Positions 57,655 through 64,000 of a DNA stretch of 64,000 nucleotides are shown one piece after another; position 1 is the stretch's first letter, and every line of letters starts with the position of its first letter. The notes under the pieces are model-generated. The model was given only the letters and a program-made list of their open reading frames with translations, searched no databases and was not told where the DNA came from. The stretch is from contig CAMDXA010000004.1 of assembly GCA_945878065.1 (NCBI GenBank), forward strand, positions 1 to 64,000. Reading direction: 5' to 3'. The translations under genes were made by a program, and so were the position numbers. The DNA is from Bordetella parapertussis (GTDB lineage Bacteria > Pseudomonadota > Gammaproteobacteria > Burkholderiales > Burkholderiaceae_C).

Positions 57655-58938
57655 TCAAACACTGCGCCTGATAGGGGTCACGGTAGCCTCATCTCGAGTC
57701 TTGCCACAGTAATCAGCCCATGTTTGCATCAATGGAATTCGCTTATCAAATACAGTTCCTCGTTGATATGAAGATTCGACTTGATCAGGTAGTTTGTGCG
57801 CCAAAGCGAACTCAATGACCTCACGGGTAAAGGAGTGGGAAACCGACTCAGCCCCCCACATACGGAAAGTTGACCTGAATCCGTGAGAAGTGATGCGTCT
57901 GTTGTCCTCTTTAGGGTCAATCCAACCCTTGCCGCCTAATTTGATGTTGGCTTCGTGCATTCGTTTTAAAACTGCTGTAAGGCTCATGTCTGACAGAGCC
58001 TTGCCATAGGTTGCGCTTGTAAAGACATACTTGTCGACCTTAGGCATTTTTGAGATCAAAGCAATAGCTTCTTTGGATAAGGGTACATGGTGTTCAACTC
58101 CAGCCTTCATGCGAATAGCGGGTATCACCCAAACGCAAGCTTCAAGGTCTATCTCATCCCATGTAGCCTCTAGTGTTTCGCTGGTACGTGTAGCAGTGAG
58201 GATTAGAAATTCAAGGGCACGTGGAGCAGTTCCATCTTGTTGGCGCAATGAGGACATAAATTGACCAACTTCTTTCCATGGCAAGGAAGGTTGATGCTTT
58301 ACTGGTTTAATCTTGTTAGGTGCGGCTAGAAGATTCTCTAAGTGACCTCGCCAACGTGCTGGGTTTTCTCCTTTGCGATATCCGCTTGTGGTTGCCCAAC
58401 CCAAGACGCTCTCAATACGTCCACGCAACCTTTTTGCGGTTTCAGTTTTATCAGTCCAAATAGGATTCAGGACTTTCATAACCAGCCCTAAATCAACCTC
58501 AGCAACAGGTAATGAACCAAACACAGGGCTGGCATATGTGCCTATAGTGGCTGGCCATTGAAGAGCGTGTTTTTCACTCTTCCAGCTATTTCTGTGAGCC
58601 GCAATGTACTGGGCAGCGCACTCATCAAACGTCATCATCTTGGCTCTATTCAGAGCTTCAGCCTCTCTAGCTTTTTCACGGGCTGTTAATGGGTCAACCT
58701 CATTCACCAACATCAAACGCTGTTCCTTGGCTTTTAAACGTGCCTCTGAGAGGCTGATTGTGTGTAATGCACCCAATCCCATCTCTCGCTGTTTACCTGT
58801 GATGGTGAACCTAAATATCCAACTTTTAGAGCCAGTCACTGATACCTGTAGATACAGTCCGTTTCCGTCGGAGTAATAGCCTGGCTTGGTGGTCTTTGCT
58901 ACCAACAAAGGGTTGAGTTTGTCGACAATTCTTGCCAT
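57655..58938 (-). CDS. int: Tyrosine site-specific integrase (P4-like)
   Basis: A 427-residue integrase with the DUF4102 N-terminal domain (KPGYYSDGNGLYLQVSVTGS). A catalytic domain follows with Arg in TATRTSETLEATW, the HxxR box HGFRSTFRMWG, His in ALAHKLPD and the nucleophile Tyr in the late YQRGTVFDKRIPLMQ / WADYC segment. It is expected to integrate and excise the island at tRNA-Ser. TACCCACA boxes lie 15-34 bp upstream of ATG 58938. The stop is followed by about 190 bp with no gene before alpA. Confidence 0.93.
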   Translation of the reverse strand: MARIVDKLNPLLVAKTTKPGYYSDGNGLYLQVSVTGSKSWIFRFTITGKQREMGLGALHTISLSEARLKAKEQRLMLVNEVDPLTAREKAREAEALNRAKMMTFDECAAQYIAAHRNSWKSEKHALQWPATIGTYASPVFGSLPVAEVDLGLVMKVLNPIWTDKTETAKRLRGRIESVLGWATTSGYRKGENPARWRGHLENLLAAPNKIKPVKHQPSLPWKEVGQFMSSLRQQDGTAPRALEFLILTATRTSETLEATWDEIDLEACVWVIPAIRMKAGVEHHVPLSKEAIALISKMPKVDKYVFTSATYGKALSDMSLTAVLKRMHEANIKLGGKGWIDPKEDNRRITSHGFRSTFRMWGAESVSHSFTREVIEFALAHKLPDQVESSYQRGTVFDKRIPLMQTWADYCGKTRDEATVTPIRRSV

Positions 58939-58952
58939 GGCTGATCCTTATC

Positions 58953-58972
58953 TACCCACATTCCTACCCACA
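58953..58972 (+). repeat. Paired TACCCACA boxes upstream of the integrase gene
   Basis: TACCCACA at 58953-58960 and 58965-58972, start to start 12 bp, are in the same orientation as the pair at 51371. They overlap the integrase promoter region, so binding there could both position the recombinase and autoregulate it. Confidence 0.7.
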
Positions 58973-59093
58973 CTTAATGAGTGGATTCTAACGATATGAA
59001 GCGAACAGTGGCGAACTATTTAATAGGTTAAGTGATTGATTTAATTTATTTTATTATGGTACATCGGTACTTATCGGATTAATGCTAGTAGGA

Positions 59094-59108
59094 CACCGCT
59101 TCCGCCAG
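59094..59108 (+). repeat. attR core (15-bp direct repeat)
   Basis: Second copy of CACCGCTTCCGCCAG, a remnant of the tRNA-Ser 3' end without the rest of the gene. It marks the right boundary of the element. Confidence 0.9.
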
Positions 59109-59288
59109 CAAGTAAATATATACGCCTCTTTAGGTGTTTTTTTTAGCCCATACTTCAGCCCACATGACTCATTCCAACGGGCAATGCCAAATCAATGGAT
59201 TGGGGGCTTTGTTTGATAGGGGGGGAGGGGTACTTTTGCATAGTGAAAGATTGTGGTTGCCTCCTCTTCACATAAGAAGAGTTTTGAA
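59109..59288 (+). repeat. Extended imperfect copy of the left junction sequence
   Basis: Past attR the sequence runs parallel to 51330-51515 past attL. Shared elements are ATACGCCTCTTT with T run, degenerate boxes (AGCCCATA at 59145, AGCCCACA at 59157, again 12 bp apart), a 25-bp identical G-rich block (59212-59236 versus 51438-51462), and GATTGTGG with nearby matching segments. The match fades near 59288. Homology therefore extends well beyond the 15-bp core. Confidence 0.75.
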
Positions 59289-59289
59289 A

Positions 59290-59480
59290 ATTCCCATGAA
59301 GGTATTCATGAAATTGGCCAGAGGGCAATCGGTGGAGCAAATCTCAGAGACCCTAAACTGTCTGCATCCACTGCGGGAACCCACCTCTACAAAATCAAAC
59401 AAAAATTGCAATTAGCCAACCAGTCCGAAATGTCTCTGCTGGCCATGCGGCATGGGTTGATTGACTCAAACATGGCTTGA
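59290..59480 (+). pseudogene. Frameshifted LuxR-type HTH fragment
   Basis: The sequence MKLARGQSVEQISETL in one frame continues in the next as KLSASTAGTHLYKIKQKLQL and then ANQSEMSLLAMRHGLI to TGA 59480. Together this is a near-complete LuxR/NarL C-terminal HTH, broken by a one-base loss near 59355. No receiver domain lies upstream. It is a truncated and frameshifted response-regulator remnant beside attR. Confidence 0.75.
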
Positions 59481-59631
59481 TACTATTTCAAAAAGTAGTA
59501 TTTAAATGTTGTTTTTTAAAATATTAAATACGTCAATAAAATTAAATTCAAATACTGTTTCCAATTAATTTACGGATAGAAATACCCGCCGATAATTGTT
59601 AACATATGTCAATTATTAAAAGGAGTACCAC

Positions 59632-60225
59632 ATGAAAAAAATATGTGTTTTAGCTTGTGCGATGGCATCATTGTTCAGTGCACCTGTTTGGGCCAATGAA
59701 GCCGGTAAATCAGACACTGGCCTCGATTACAACTACTTAGGTGTTGATTACGCCTCCTATACCATTAGCTCTACATCTGGTTATGCTGGTTACAAAGTCA
59801 ACGGTTCAGTGCTTGTCAATCAAAACATTTACTTGCTTGCCAACTATTTCAATGTAGACAAATCGAGCACTGTTTATGAAAAGTCCAATATCGGACTGGG
59901 TTACAGAATGCCCATAGCAGCCAATGCAGATTTTTTCACGAGCTTGGCCTATTACTCGCAAACCAAAGAACAATCGACTTCACCCACCAAGGCTACCAAT
60001 ACGGGATACAACTTGTCATTGGGTGCACGAGCCAAAATATCTTCTGATGCGGACATCACCGGTGCCTATTCCTACATCTCAGCAGGCTCATACAGCTACA
60101 ACAATTTCAACCTCAGCATCAAATACAACCTGACCGATGCCATATATGCCTCTGGCGGTTACCAATCACAAACCGGCAGTTCCAGCTTGTCGGGTTACAC
60201 ACTTGGCTTCGGTCTGAAATTCTGA
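59632..60225 (+). CDS. Small outer-membrane beta-barrel protein
   Basis: This 197-residue protein has a signal peptide ending VWANE. The remainder is alternating beta-strands rich in Tyr, Ser and Gly, with the terminal strand SLSGYTLGFGLKF ending in Phe, the outer membrane insertion signal. AAGGAG lies six to seven bases before ATG 59632. The size fits an eight- to ten-strand barrel of the OmpW/OmpX kind, but no family is certain. The upstream 150 bp are A+T-rich and presumably hold the promoter. A terminator follows. Confidence 0.75.
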   Translation: MKKICVLACAMASLFSAPVWANEAGKSDTGLDYNYLGVDYASYTISSTSGYAGYKVNGSVLVNQNIYLLANYFNVDKSSTVYEKSNIGLGYRMPIAANADFFTSLAYYSQTKEQSTSPTKATNTGYNLSLGARAKISSDADITGAYSYISAGSYSYNNFNLSIKYNLTDAIYASGGYQSQTGSSSLSGYTLGFGLKF

Positions 60226-60244
60226 TTGAAAACATTTTTATAGT

Positions 60245-60270
60245 AAAAGCGCCCATAGGGCGCTTTTTTT
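60245..60270 (+). terminator. Rho-independent terminator after the beta-barrel gene
   Basis: Stem AAAAGCGCCC/GGGCGCTTTT with loop ATA and a T run, 20 bp after the stop. Confidence 0.9.
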
Positions 60271-60601
60271 GGCATGCCGTTACGTGTGATTGGACACCGG
60301 CTGCCTAGTTTGGTGACTCAAAGAATTTTCATTCAAATAAATTGGGTTGGTCTTTAGATATGCGTGCAAAGTTACTCAGGCAACTCGCCAATAGCAAAGA
60401 GACAATCGTCTCAACTTAGACCAACTGGCCTCCTAAAACCCAGGGCGATTCACCTGCAGGTGAAATTGCTATGGCTGAGCCTTGCGCTGGTACTAGCCTT
60501 TTGCGCTTGTGGGGCTGTGGTTGTGCGTTTAGTGAAGTAGTAGTTCAATTTGCCAACAAAAAACCTGGCGATCAGGCCGGGGTAAAAAAATAATTAACAA
60601 C
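60271..60601. other. Non-coding or decayed region
   Basis: No convincing gene. A GTG frame at 60460-60540 could encode a 26-residue lipoprotein-like peptide (MKLLWLSLALVLAFCACG type), and it overlaps the 12-bp palindrome CACCTGCAGGTG at 60451-60462. There is no ribosome binding site, so I do not call it as a gene. A hairpin-like segment near 60560-60590 precedes the remnant below on its own strand. Confidence 0.5.
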
Positions 60602-60673
60602 TTAGAAATTTGCACCTACGCCTATGGAGTAGGTCGTCGCAGTGTTAGTGCCGTCCCTAAAAAACTCTGACGA
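60602..60673 (-). pseudogene. C-terminal remnant of an outer-membrane beta-barrel protein
   Basis: The minus strand reads FFRDGTNTATTYSIGVGANF followed by a stop at 60602-60604. The alternating pattern and terminal Phe are those of the last strand of a porin-like barrel. Upstream in the same frame a stop occurs within about 23 codons, so only the end remains. Small, hence moderate confidence. Confidence 0.5.
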
Positions 60674-60678
60674 TCAAA

Positions 60679-61122
60679 TTACCTTAACCCCAGCAACGCC
60701 GCCATCAACTTATTTTGGTCAATATGGCTTGCAAATGCACCGATTTCTTTATTCACTTCTGGGTTGGACAGCAGTTCTTTGATCAGTTGTTGAGACTGAG
60801 CTTCCAAGGCGCCTTGCAATGCAGGAAGTCCTTCTGTTTGCAGGGTGTCAATGGTTTGTTTTTTACAGTCGGTGATCAGAATTTTTTCAACATAGGCGGC
60901 AAAGTCTCGGTCTATATTGGTTTTGTCCGCAGGTTTTATCGCGGGAATTTCGGTCAATGCCGGATGTGCCACCATGGCTTTTACAACCCACTTCATCAAG
61001 GTGACGTTGTCTTTGCCGCTGGAGGATTGCGCAAAACATTTCTTCAGATCCTCTGATGCGCTGGCAGACAAGGCCCAGCCGTGAAAGAAGCATAGGCACA
61101 GACTCAACAAAATGGCTCGCAT
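60679..61122 (-). CDS. Exported hypothetical protein
   Basis: A 147-residue protein with a signal peptide ending ALSASA. The mature helical sequence starts with CFAQSSSGKDNVTLMKWVVK and includes a second Cys in DCKKQTIDTL. The Cys, (S/T)xGKD and AxHP pattern resembles a conserved periplasmic family of unknown function in proteobacteria. The SOUL-family gene lies 42 bp upstream on the same strand, so the two may be co-transcribed. Confidence 0.65.
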   Translation of the reverse strand: MRAILLSLCLCFFHGWALSASASEDLKKCFAQSSSGKDNVTLMKWVVKAMVAHPALTEIPAIKPADKTNIDRDFAAYVEKILITDCKKQTIDTLQTEGLPALQGALEAQSQQLIKELLSNPEVNKEIGAFASHIDQNKLMAALLGLR

Positions 61123-61164
61123 GACGGGGTTCCTTGTGGCAGTGGCTTGTGAAATGTTCAGGTG

Positions 61165-61815
61165 TCAGGGCGCTTCTATTTCCACCATGATTTCATTGCG
61201 CCGCCACATGGGCAGCGTCCATGGCGGGTCGTACCTCGCCAGCTGCGGCGTGCTTTTTGCACTCTGTGACGTGGACTTTAGCCATTGCAGCAGTTCGTCG
61301 GTTTTGTCTTGTACGCGCTGCAATGTGTTGAACCCTGAATAACTGTGTACCGCTACCAATTTTTCAGGCACTTCGGCCAAGGTCACTGCCGCGTTTTTGG
61401 GTTGAGGAATATTGGCCAGCGTGTATTGGCGCGGCATGGCAAATTGCACACGCCAGCGTTTTGCTGACTTCATGCCATTGGCGTTGTCGCCGGGCTCCAT
61501 GGTCACGGGCGCAGTCATGGCGATCTTGGCAGACTGTGGCTCCATGGTCACGGGCGCAGTCATGGCAATCTTGCCGGAGGCTTGCGCACCGGGCAGTTGG
61601 TTGTTGCCAAAAATAAAATCCGCAATGCGTCTGAAGCCTTGGCTGCCTGCGTCATCCATGTCGCCGTCCACCCATGTTTGCGCAATCAGGTAGGGCGCAT
61701 ATTGCCGAATTTCAAACGGACCGGACTTGGAAATCACTTTGTATGCGGGTTCTTCAATGGCCATGGCAAAGGGTGTAAACAGAAAAATACAGGTAAAAAT
61801 TAACAGTCTTTTCAT
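61165..61815 (-). CDS. SOUL heme-binding family protein with internal duplication
   Basis: This 216-residue protein has a signal peptide ending FAMA. The SOUL fold follows: YKVISKSGPFEIRQYAPYLIAQT, FRRIADFIFG, KIAMTAPVTMEP and, at the end, RNEIMVEI. SOUL proteins bind heme or related tetrapyrroles in eukaryotes; the bacterial role is unknown. The motif KIAMTAPVTMEP occurs twice in tandem, 15 residues apart. ATG 61815 used; the frame extends eight codons further. It is divergent from the DUF2946 gene. Confidence 0.88.
   Translation of the reverse strand: MKRLLIFTCIFLFTPFAMAIEEPAYKVISKSGPFEIRQYAPYLIAQTWVDGDMDDAGSQGFRRIADFIFGNNQLPGAQASGKIAMTAPVTMEPQSAKIAMTAPVTMEPGDNANGMKSAKRWRVQFAMPRQYTLANIPQPKNAAVTLAEVPEKLVAVHSYSGFNTLQRVQDKTDELLQWLKSTSQSAKSTPQLARYDPPWTLPMWRRNEIMVEIEAP
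61493..61582. repeat. 45-bp tandem duplication within the SOUL gene
   Basis: Two copies with period 45 bp (61493-61537 and 61538-61582) share about 33 nearly identical bases, differing once in that stretch, then diverge. In frame it adds 15 residues, duplicating the core KIAMTAPVTMEP segment. Confidence 0.85.
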
Positions 61816-61867
61816 GGTGTCTTGGGGGGTCAATGTCACATCAATTATTTGAAACTAGAATGCGTGC

Positions 61868-62221
61868 ATGCATTCACTGAGACAAGCCAAATTTATCGCC
61901 CGCTTCATGCTGGTGTGGTTTGTCTTTTCCATAGGGATTGCTTCAGCATCTCCTTTGGTGTCTCCCAAGGCCATGGAGTTGGTGTGTTCCTCGGGCGGTG
62001 TGATGAAGTTGGTGTCCAGCGATAGCAATAACGCTGACAAACACGACAACGCAATGCCCGATTGTGCCATGTGCATGTTGGCTGCGCTGCCTTCTGCACC
62101 CCTTGGCACCACCTTTGATAAGCCCTCTGATTTGTCGCATGCCCTGCATCCCCGAGCAGCGGCTCATATTGCAGCGGCCACTGCGCCCCCTTTACCGTCT
62201 CGCGGTCCGCCCGCACTCTGA
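61868..62221 (+). CDS. DUF2946 family protein
   Basis: A 117-residue protein with a hydrophobic N-terminal segment (residues 10-28). A central region with Cys, His and Met (ELVCSSGGVMKL, HDNAMPDCAMCML) and a Pro/Ala-rich tail follow. This is the DUF2946 pattern, found next to TonB-dependent receptors and copper or heme uptake genes. The Cys/Met/His content suggests metal handling, by inference. It is 68 bp upstream of the TonB receptor. Confidence 0.75.
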   Translation: MHSLRQAKFIARFMLVWFVFSIGIASASPLVSPKAMELVCSSGGVMKLVSSDSNNADKHDNAMPDCAMCMLAALPSAPLGTTFDKPSDLSHALHPRAAAHIAAATAPPLPSRGPPAL

Positions 62222-62289
62222 ACTTCATTTGACGTCTGCGCCAAGTCTGTCTTGGTGTGTTTTGTTATTTTGATTTTCAGGAGATACTC

Positions 62290-64000
62290 ATGCGAGTTTG
62301 TGCTTGTGGAAGCCCTTCATTCATTAAAATTTATTTATGCAGTGTATTTTGTATCAGCTCAAGTTTCATTAGAGCTGAGGTATCAGTTGAAGAAACTTTG
62401 CCAGCGATGACAGTAACTGCAACCAGAGAGCAGACAAAATTATCTGAAACACCATTATCTGTGGGTGTGATTGAGGGTAAATCTATTAGATTCACAAAGC
62501 CTACACACCCTCAGGAAATACTTGGACAGATACCCGGGGTTGCAGTGTCAGTTACCAATGGTGAAGGGCATCAAACAGCTATCAGACAAGGCTACACCAC
62601 TTCTCCCGTCTACCTTTTTCTCGAAGATGGTATCCCGATAAGAGCAACAGGAAACTTTAACCATAACTCTTTATACGAATTAAATATCCCGAGTGCTGGT
62701 GGCATTGAGGTCATTCGCGGACCAGGCAGTGCCCTATACGGATCAGATGCAATTGGCGGAATTGTGAATGTGCTGACTAGAACACCTTCAAATAAAAACT
62801 CTCAGGAGGTGAGTTTTGAGTATGGATCCTATGACTACGCTCGCATGTTAGTAGGTGTGGATCGAAATCTTGGCGATACAGGTGCATTTCTAGGTGATAT
62901 TAATTTAACAAACAGCCCAGGATGGAGAACAAAAACCGCATATGAGAGACAAAGTGTAAATTTAAGAATGGACTCAGAATACAGTGAAGATACACTCGTA
63001 AAAACCATTTTTGCATTTACTAAAATTGATCAGGAAACTGGAGCAAATAGTGCTTTGCCTTATTCTTATTACATGAATAGCCCAACTACGAATTTAAGGT
63101 CAGTGGCATACAGAAAAGTTAATGCGCTGAGGTTGTCATCTTCTATTGAAAAAGATCTCGGTCAAGGGCGTCTTTTAACCCTAACACCATATATTCGGAA
63201 TAATAATATGGATTTAAATGGGTCTTACAACTTTACTGGGGATGCACGAATTGAAAAGACTGAAGTATGGTCAATAGGCCTGCTTTTAAAAGATCGTCAA
63301 GAATTTAAAGACACATGGAGTACAAAGTTAATTTATGGACTTGATTTAGATTACAGCCCAAGCACTAGAGACGAACAGCAAGTTGTATTTACTGCTGGAA
63401 CAAATTACACCGATTTGGTAAGTGGTAATTCTCTATACAGACAATACACATCATATTCACTTGGCAGTTCACTCTATAACTATGATGTAACTTATAAAAA
63501 TACTTCTCCCTATGTGCATTTAGAGTCTTCACCTGCATCAATAGTACATTTAAGTGCAGGCTTAAGATACGATGTGTCGTCGTACAAAATGGAAAATAAC
63601 CGAACTGCTGGGTATTTTACAAATGCTGCGGGTTCCTCTTATTACTATAGTCCTGCTAATGCTGAAGTTTCTTATGCAAGACTGAGTCCAAAAATCGGGG
63701 CTACATTAGAATTAAATGATCGTAATCATTTGTATGCAACATACAATCAAGGTTTTCGAACACCCTCCGAAAGCCAAATTTTTAGAGGCGGCAGAAGTAC
63801 ATTAACTAACGTAACAAATGCTAAAGCTGAAGCACTTGCACTTTCAAACGCAGCTAATTCATTAAAAGCAATACAAGCTGAACAATATGAAGTAGGTTTG
63901 CGAGGCAATGGCAAGAGCTATAAATATGATCTCGTAGTTTATCAATTGACTAAAAAGAATGATTTGCTAAGCTATAAAGACAGCACAGGATACGCTGTTC
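62290..64000 (+). CDS. TonB-dependent receptor (partial at window edge)
   Basis: The frame begins at ATG 62290 behind AGGAGA and stays open for 570 codons to the end of the window. After a signal segment comes the TonB box ETLPAMTVTATRE. The plug domain includes TPLSVGVIEGKSI, EILGQIPGVAVSV, LEDGIPIRATGNF, GGIEVIRGPGSALYGSDAIG and GGIVNVLTR; barrel strands follow. It imports a siderophore, metal complex or similar ligand across the outer membrane. The DUF2946 neighbour hints at a metal substrate. The gene is A+T-rich compared with the housekeeping genes. Confidence 0.92.
   Translation, partial: MRVCACGSPSFIKIYLCSVFCISSSFIRAEVSVEETLPAMTVTATREQTKLSETPLSVGVIEGKSIRFTKPTHPQEILGQIPGVAVSVTNGEGHQTAIRQGYTTSPVYLFLEDGIPIRATGNFNHNSLYELNIPSAGGIEVIRGPGSALYGSDAIGGIVNVLTRTPSNKNSQEVSFEYGSYDYARMLVGVDRNLGDTGAFLGDINLTNSPGWRTKTAYERQSVNLRMDSEYSEDTLVKTIFAFTKIDQETGANSALPYSYYMNSPTTNLRSVAYRKVNALRLSSSIEKDLGQGRLLTLTPYIRNNNMDLNGSYNFTGDARIEKTEVWSIGLLLKDRQEFKDTWSTKLIYGLDLDYSPSTRDEQQVVFTAGTNYTDLVSGNSLYRQYTSYSLGSSLYNYDVTYKNTSPYVHLESSPASIVHLSAGLRYDVSSYKMENNRTAGYFTNAAGSSYYYSPANAEVSYARLSPKIGATLELNDRNHLYATYNQGFRTPSESQIFRGGRSTLTNVTNAKAEALALSNAANSLKAIQAEQYEVGLRGNGKSYKYDLVVYQLTKKNDLLSYKDSTGYAV

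Larger units (their letters stand above)
51315..59108. mobile_element. 7.8-kb integrative element in tRNA-Ser(UGA)
   Basis: Bounded by the direct repeat CACCGCTTCCGCCAG, at 51315-51329 (3' end of tRNA-Ser) and 59094-59108. It carries a tyrosine integrase, an AlpA-type regulator, a Toprim-helicase replication protein and three small co-directional genes on the minus strand. The left part has a plus-strand small exported peptide, a serine hydrolase and an IS remnant. No structural phage, relaxase or conjugation genes are seen, so it resembles phage satellites and mobilisable islands. The tRNA remains intact because the element supplies the same 3' end. Integrase lies at the end distal to the tRNA. 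Left-end cargo is notably A+T-rich. Confidence 0.88.

Noticed and set aside
60460..60540. 26-codon GTG frame resembling a lipoprotein signal peptide
   Set aside because: No ribosome binding site, tiny size and no mature domain; mentioned only as part of the non-coding region.

Overview
The window looks like the chromosome of a betaproteobacterium, most likely in the Burkholderiales. The evidence is gene content and order: the block TPR protein / lolB / ispE / tRNA-Gln / prs / rplY / pth, an aa3 oxidase cluster holding the DUF2970, DUF2909 and small-assembly-protein genes, and the block yicC / gmk / rpoZ / spoT. By eye the backbone is near 50% G+C. The genes at 345-2983, the left part of the island at 51.3-59.1 kb and the TonB receptor at the right edge are clearly more A+T-rich.

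Layout. 0-3 kb: tRNA-Arg, a 44-residue membrane protein, and two translationally coupled A+T-rich glycosyltransferase genes. 3-11 kb: VWA/MoxR pair, cytochrome c4, DUF1841, orphan 3-oxoadipyl-CoA-type thiolase, ferredoxin-NADP reductase, MaoC hydratase, trmL, comF and a BioC-like methyltransferase. 11-20.3 kb: complete cytochrome c oxidase cluster (subunit II with fused cytochrome c, I, small assembly protein, Cox11, DUF2970, III, DUF2909, SURF1, SCO-like, heme A synthase, heme O synthase, SCO). 20.4-25.2 kb (minus strand): ftsY, Mpo1-like, an APH-fold kinase coupled to a divergent enolase, then rpoH. A perfect CIRCE element overlaps the last codons of the enolase-like gene just upstream of rpoH, and its repressor gene hrcA lies at 40.8 kb in the same window. 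25-51 kb: housekeeping genes (M16 peptidase pair, rsmD, coaD, ferredoxin, pth, rplY, prs, ispE, lolB, mutM/mutY, rapZ/recN/nadK, hrcA, three tRNAs, greB, spoT, rpoZ, gmk, yicC, rph, rdgB, hemW).

51.3-59.1 kb is a 7.8-kb integrative element in the 3' end of tRNA-Ser(UGA). It is bounded by a 15-bp direct repeat. It carries a tyrosine integrase, an AlpA-type regulator, a primase-helicase with three small co-transcribed genes, a decayed IS3-type transposase, and two cargo genes (a small exported peptide and an exported SxxK serine hydrolase). No capsid or conjugation genes are visible, so it resembles a satellite-type or mobilisable island. Paired TACCCACA boxes with 12-bp periodicity lie beside the tRNA, upstream of the integrase, and (degenerate) beyond the right attachment site. 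Homology between the two junctions extends about 170-180 bp past the core. Right of the island are a frameshifted LuxR-type HTH fragment, a small beta-barrel protein, remnant sequence, a SOUL-family protein with an internal tandem duplication, a DUF2946 protein and a TonB-dependent receptor cut by the window edge.

The items most worth following up are the CIRCE element embedded in coding sequence ahead of rpoH, the kinase plus altered-active-site enolase pair, and the island with its extended junction repeats and hydrolase cargo.
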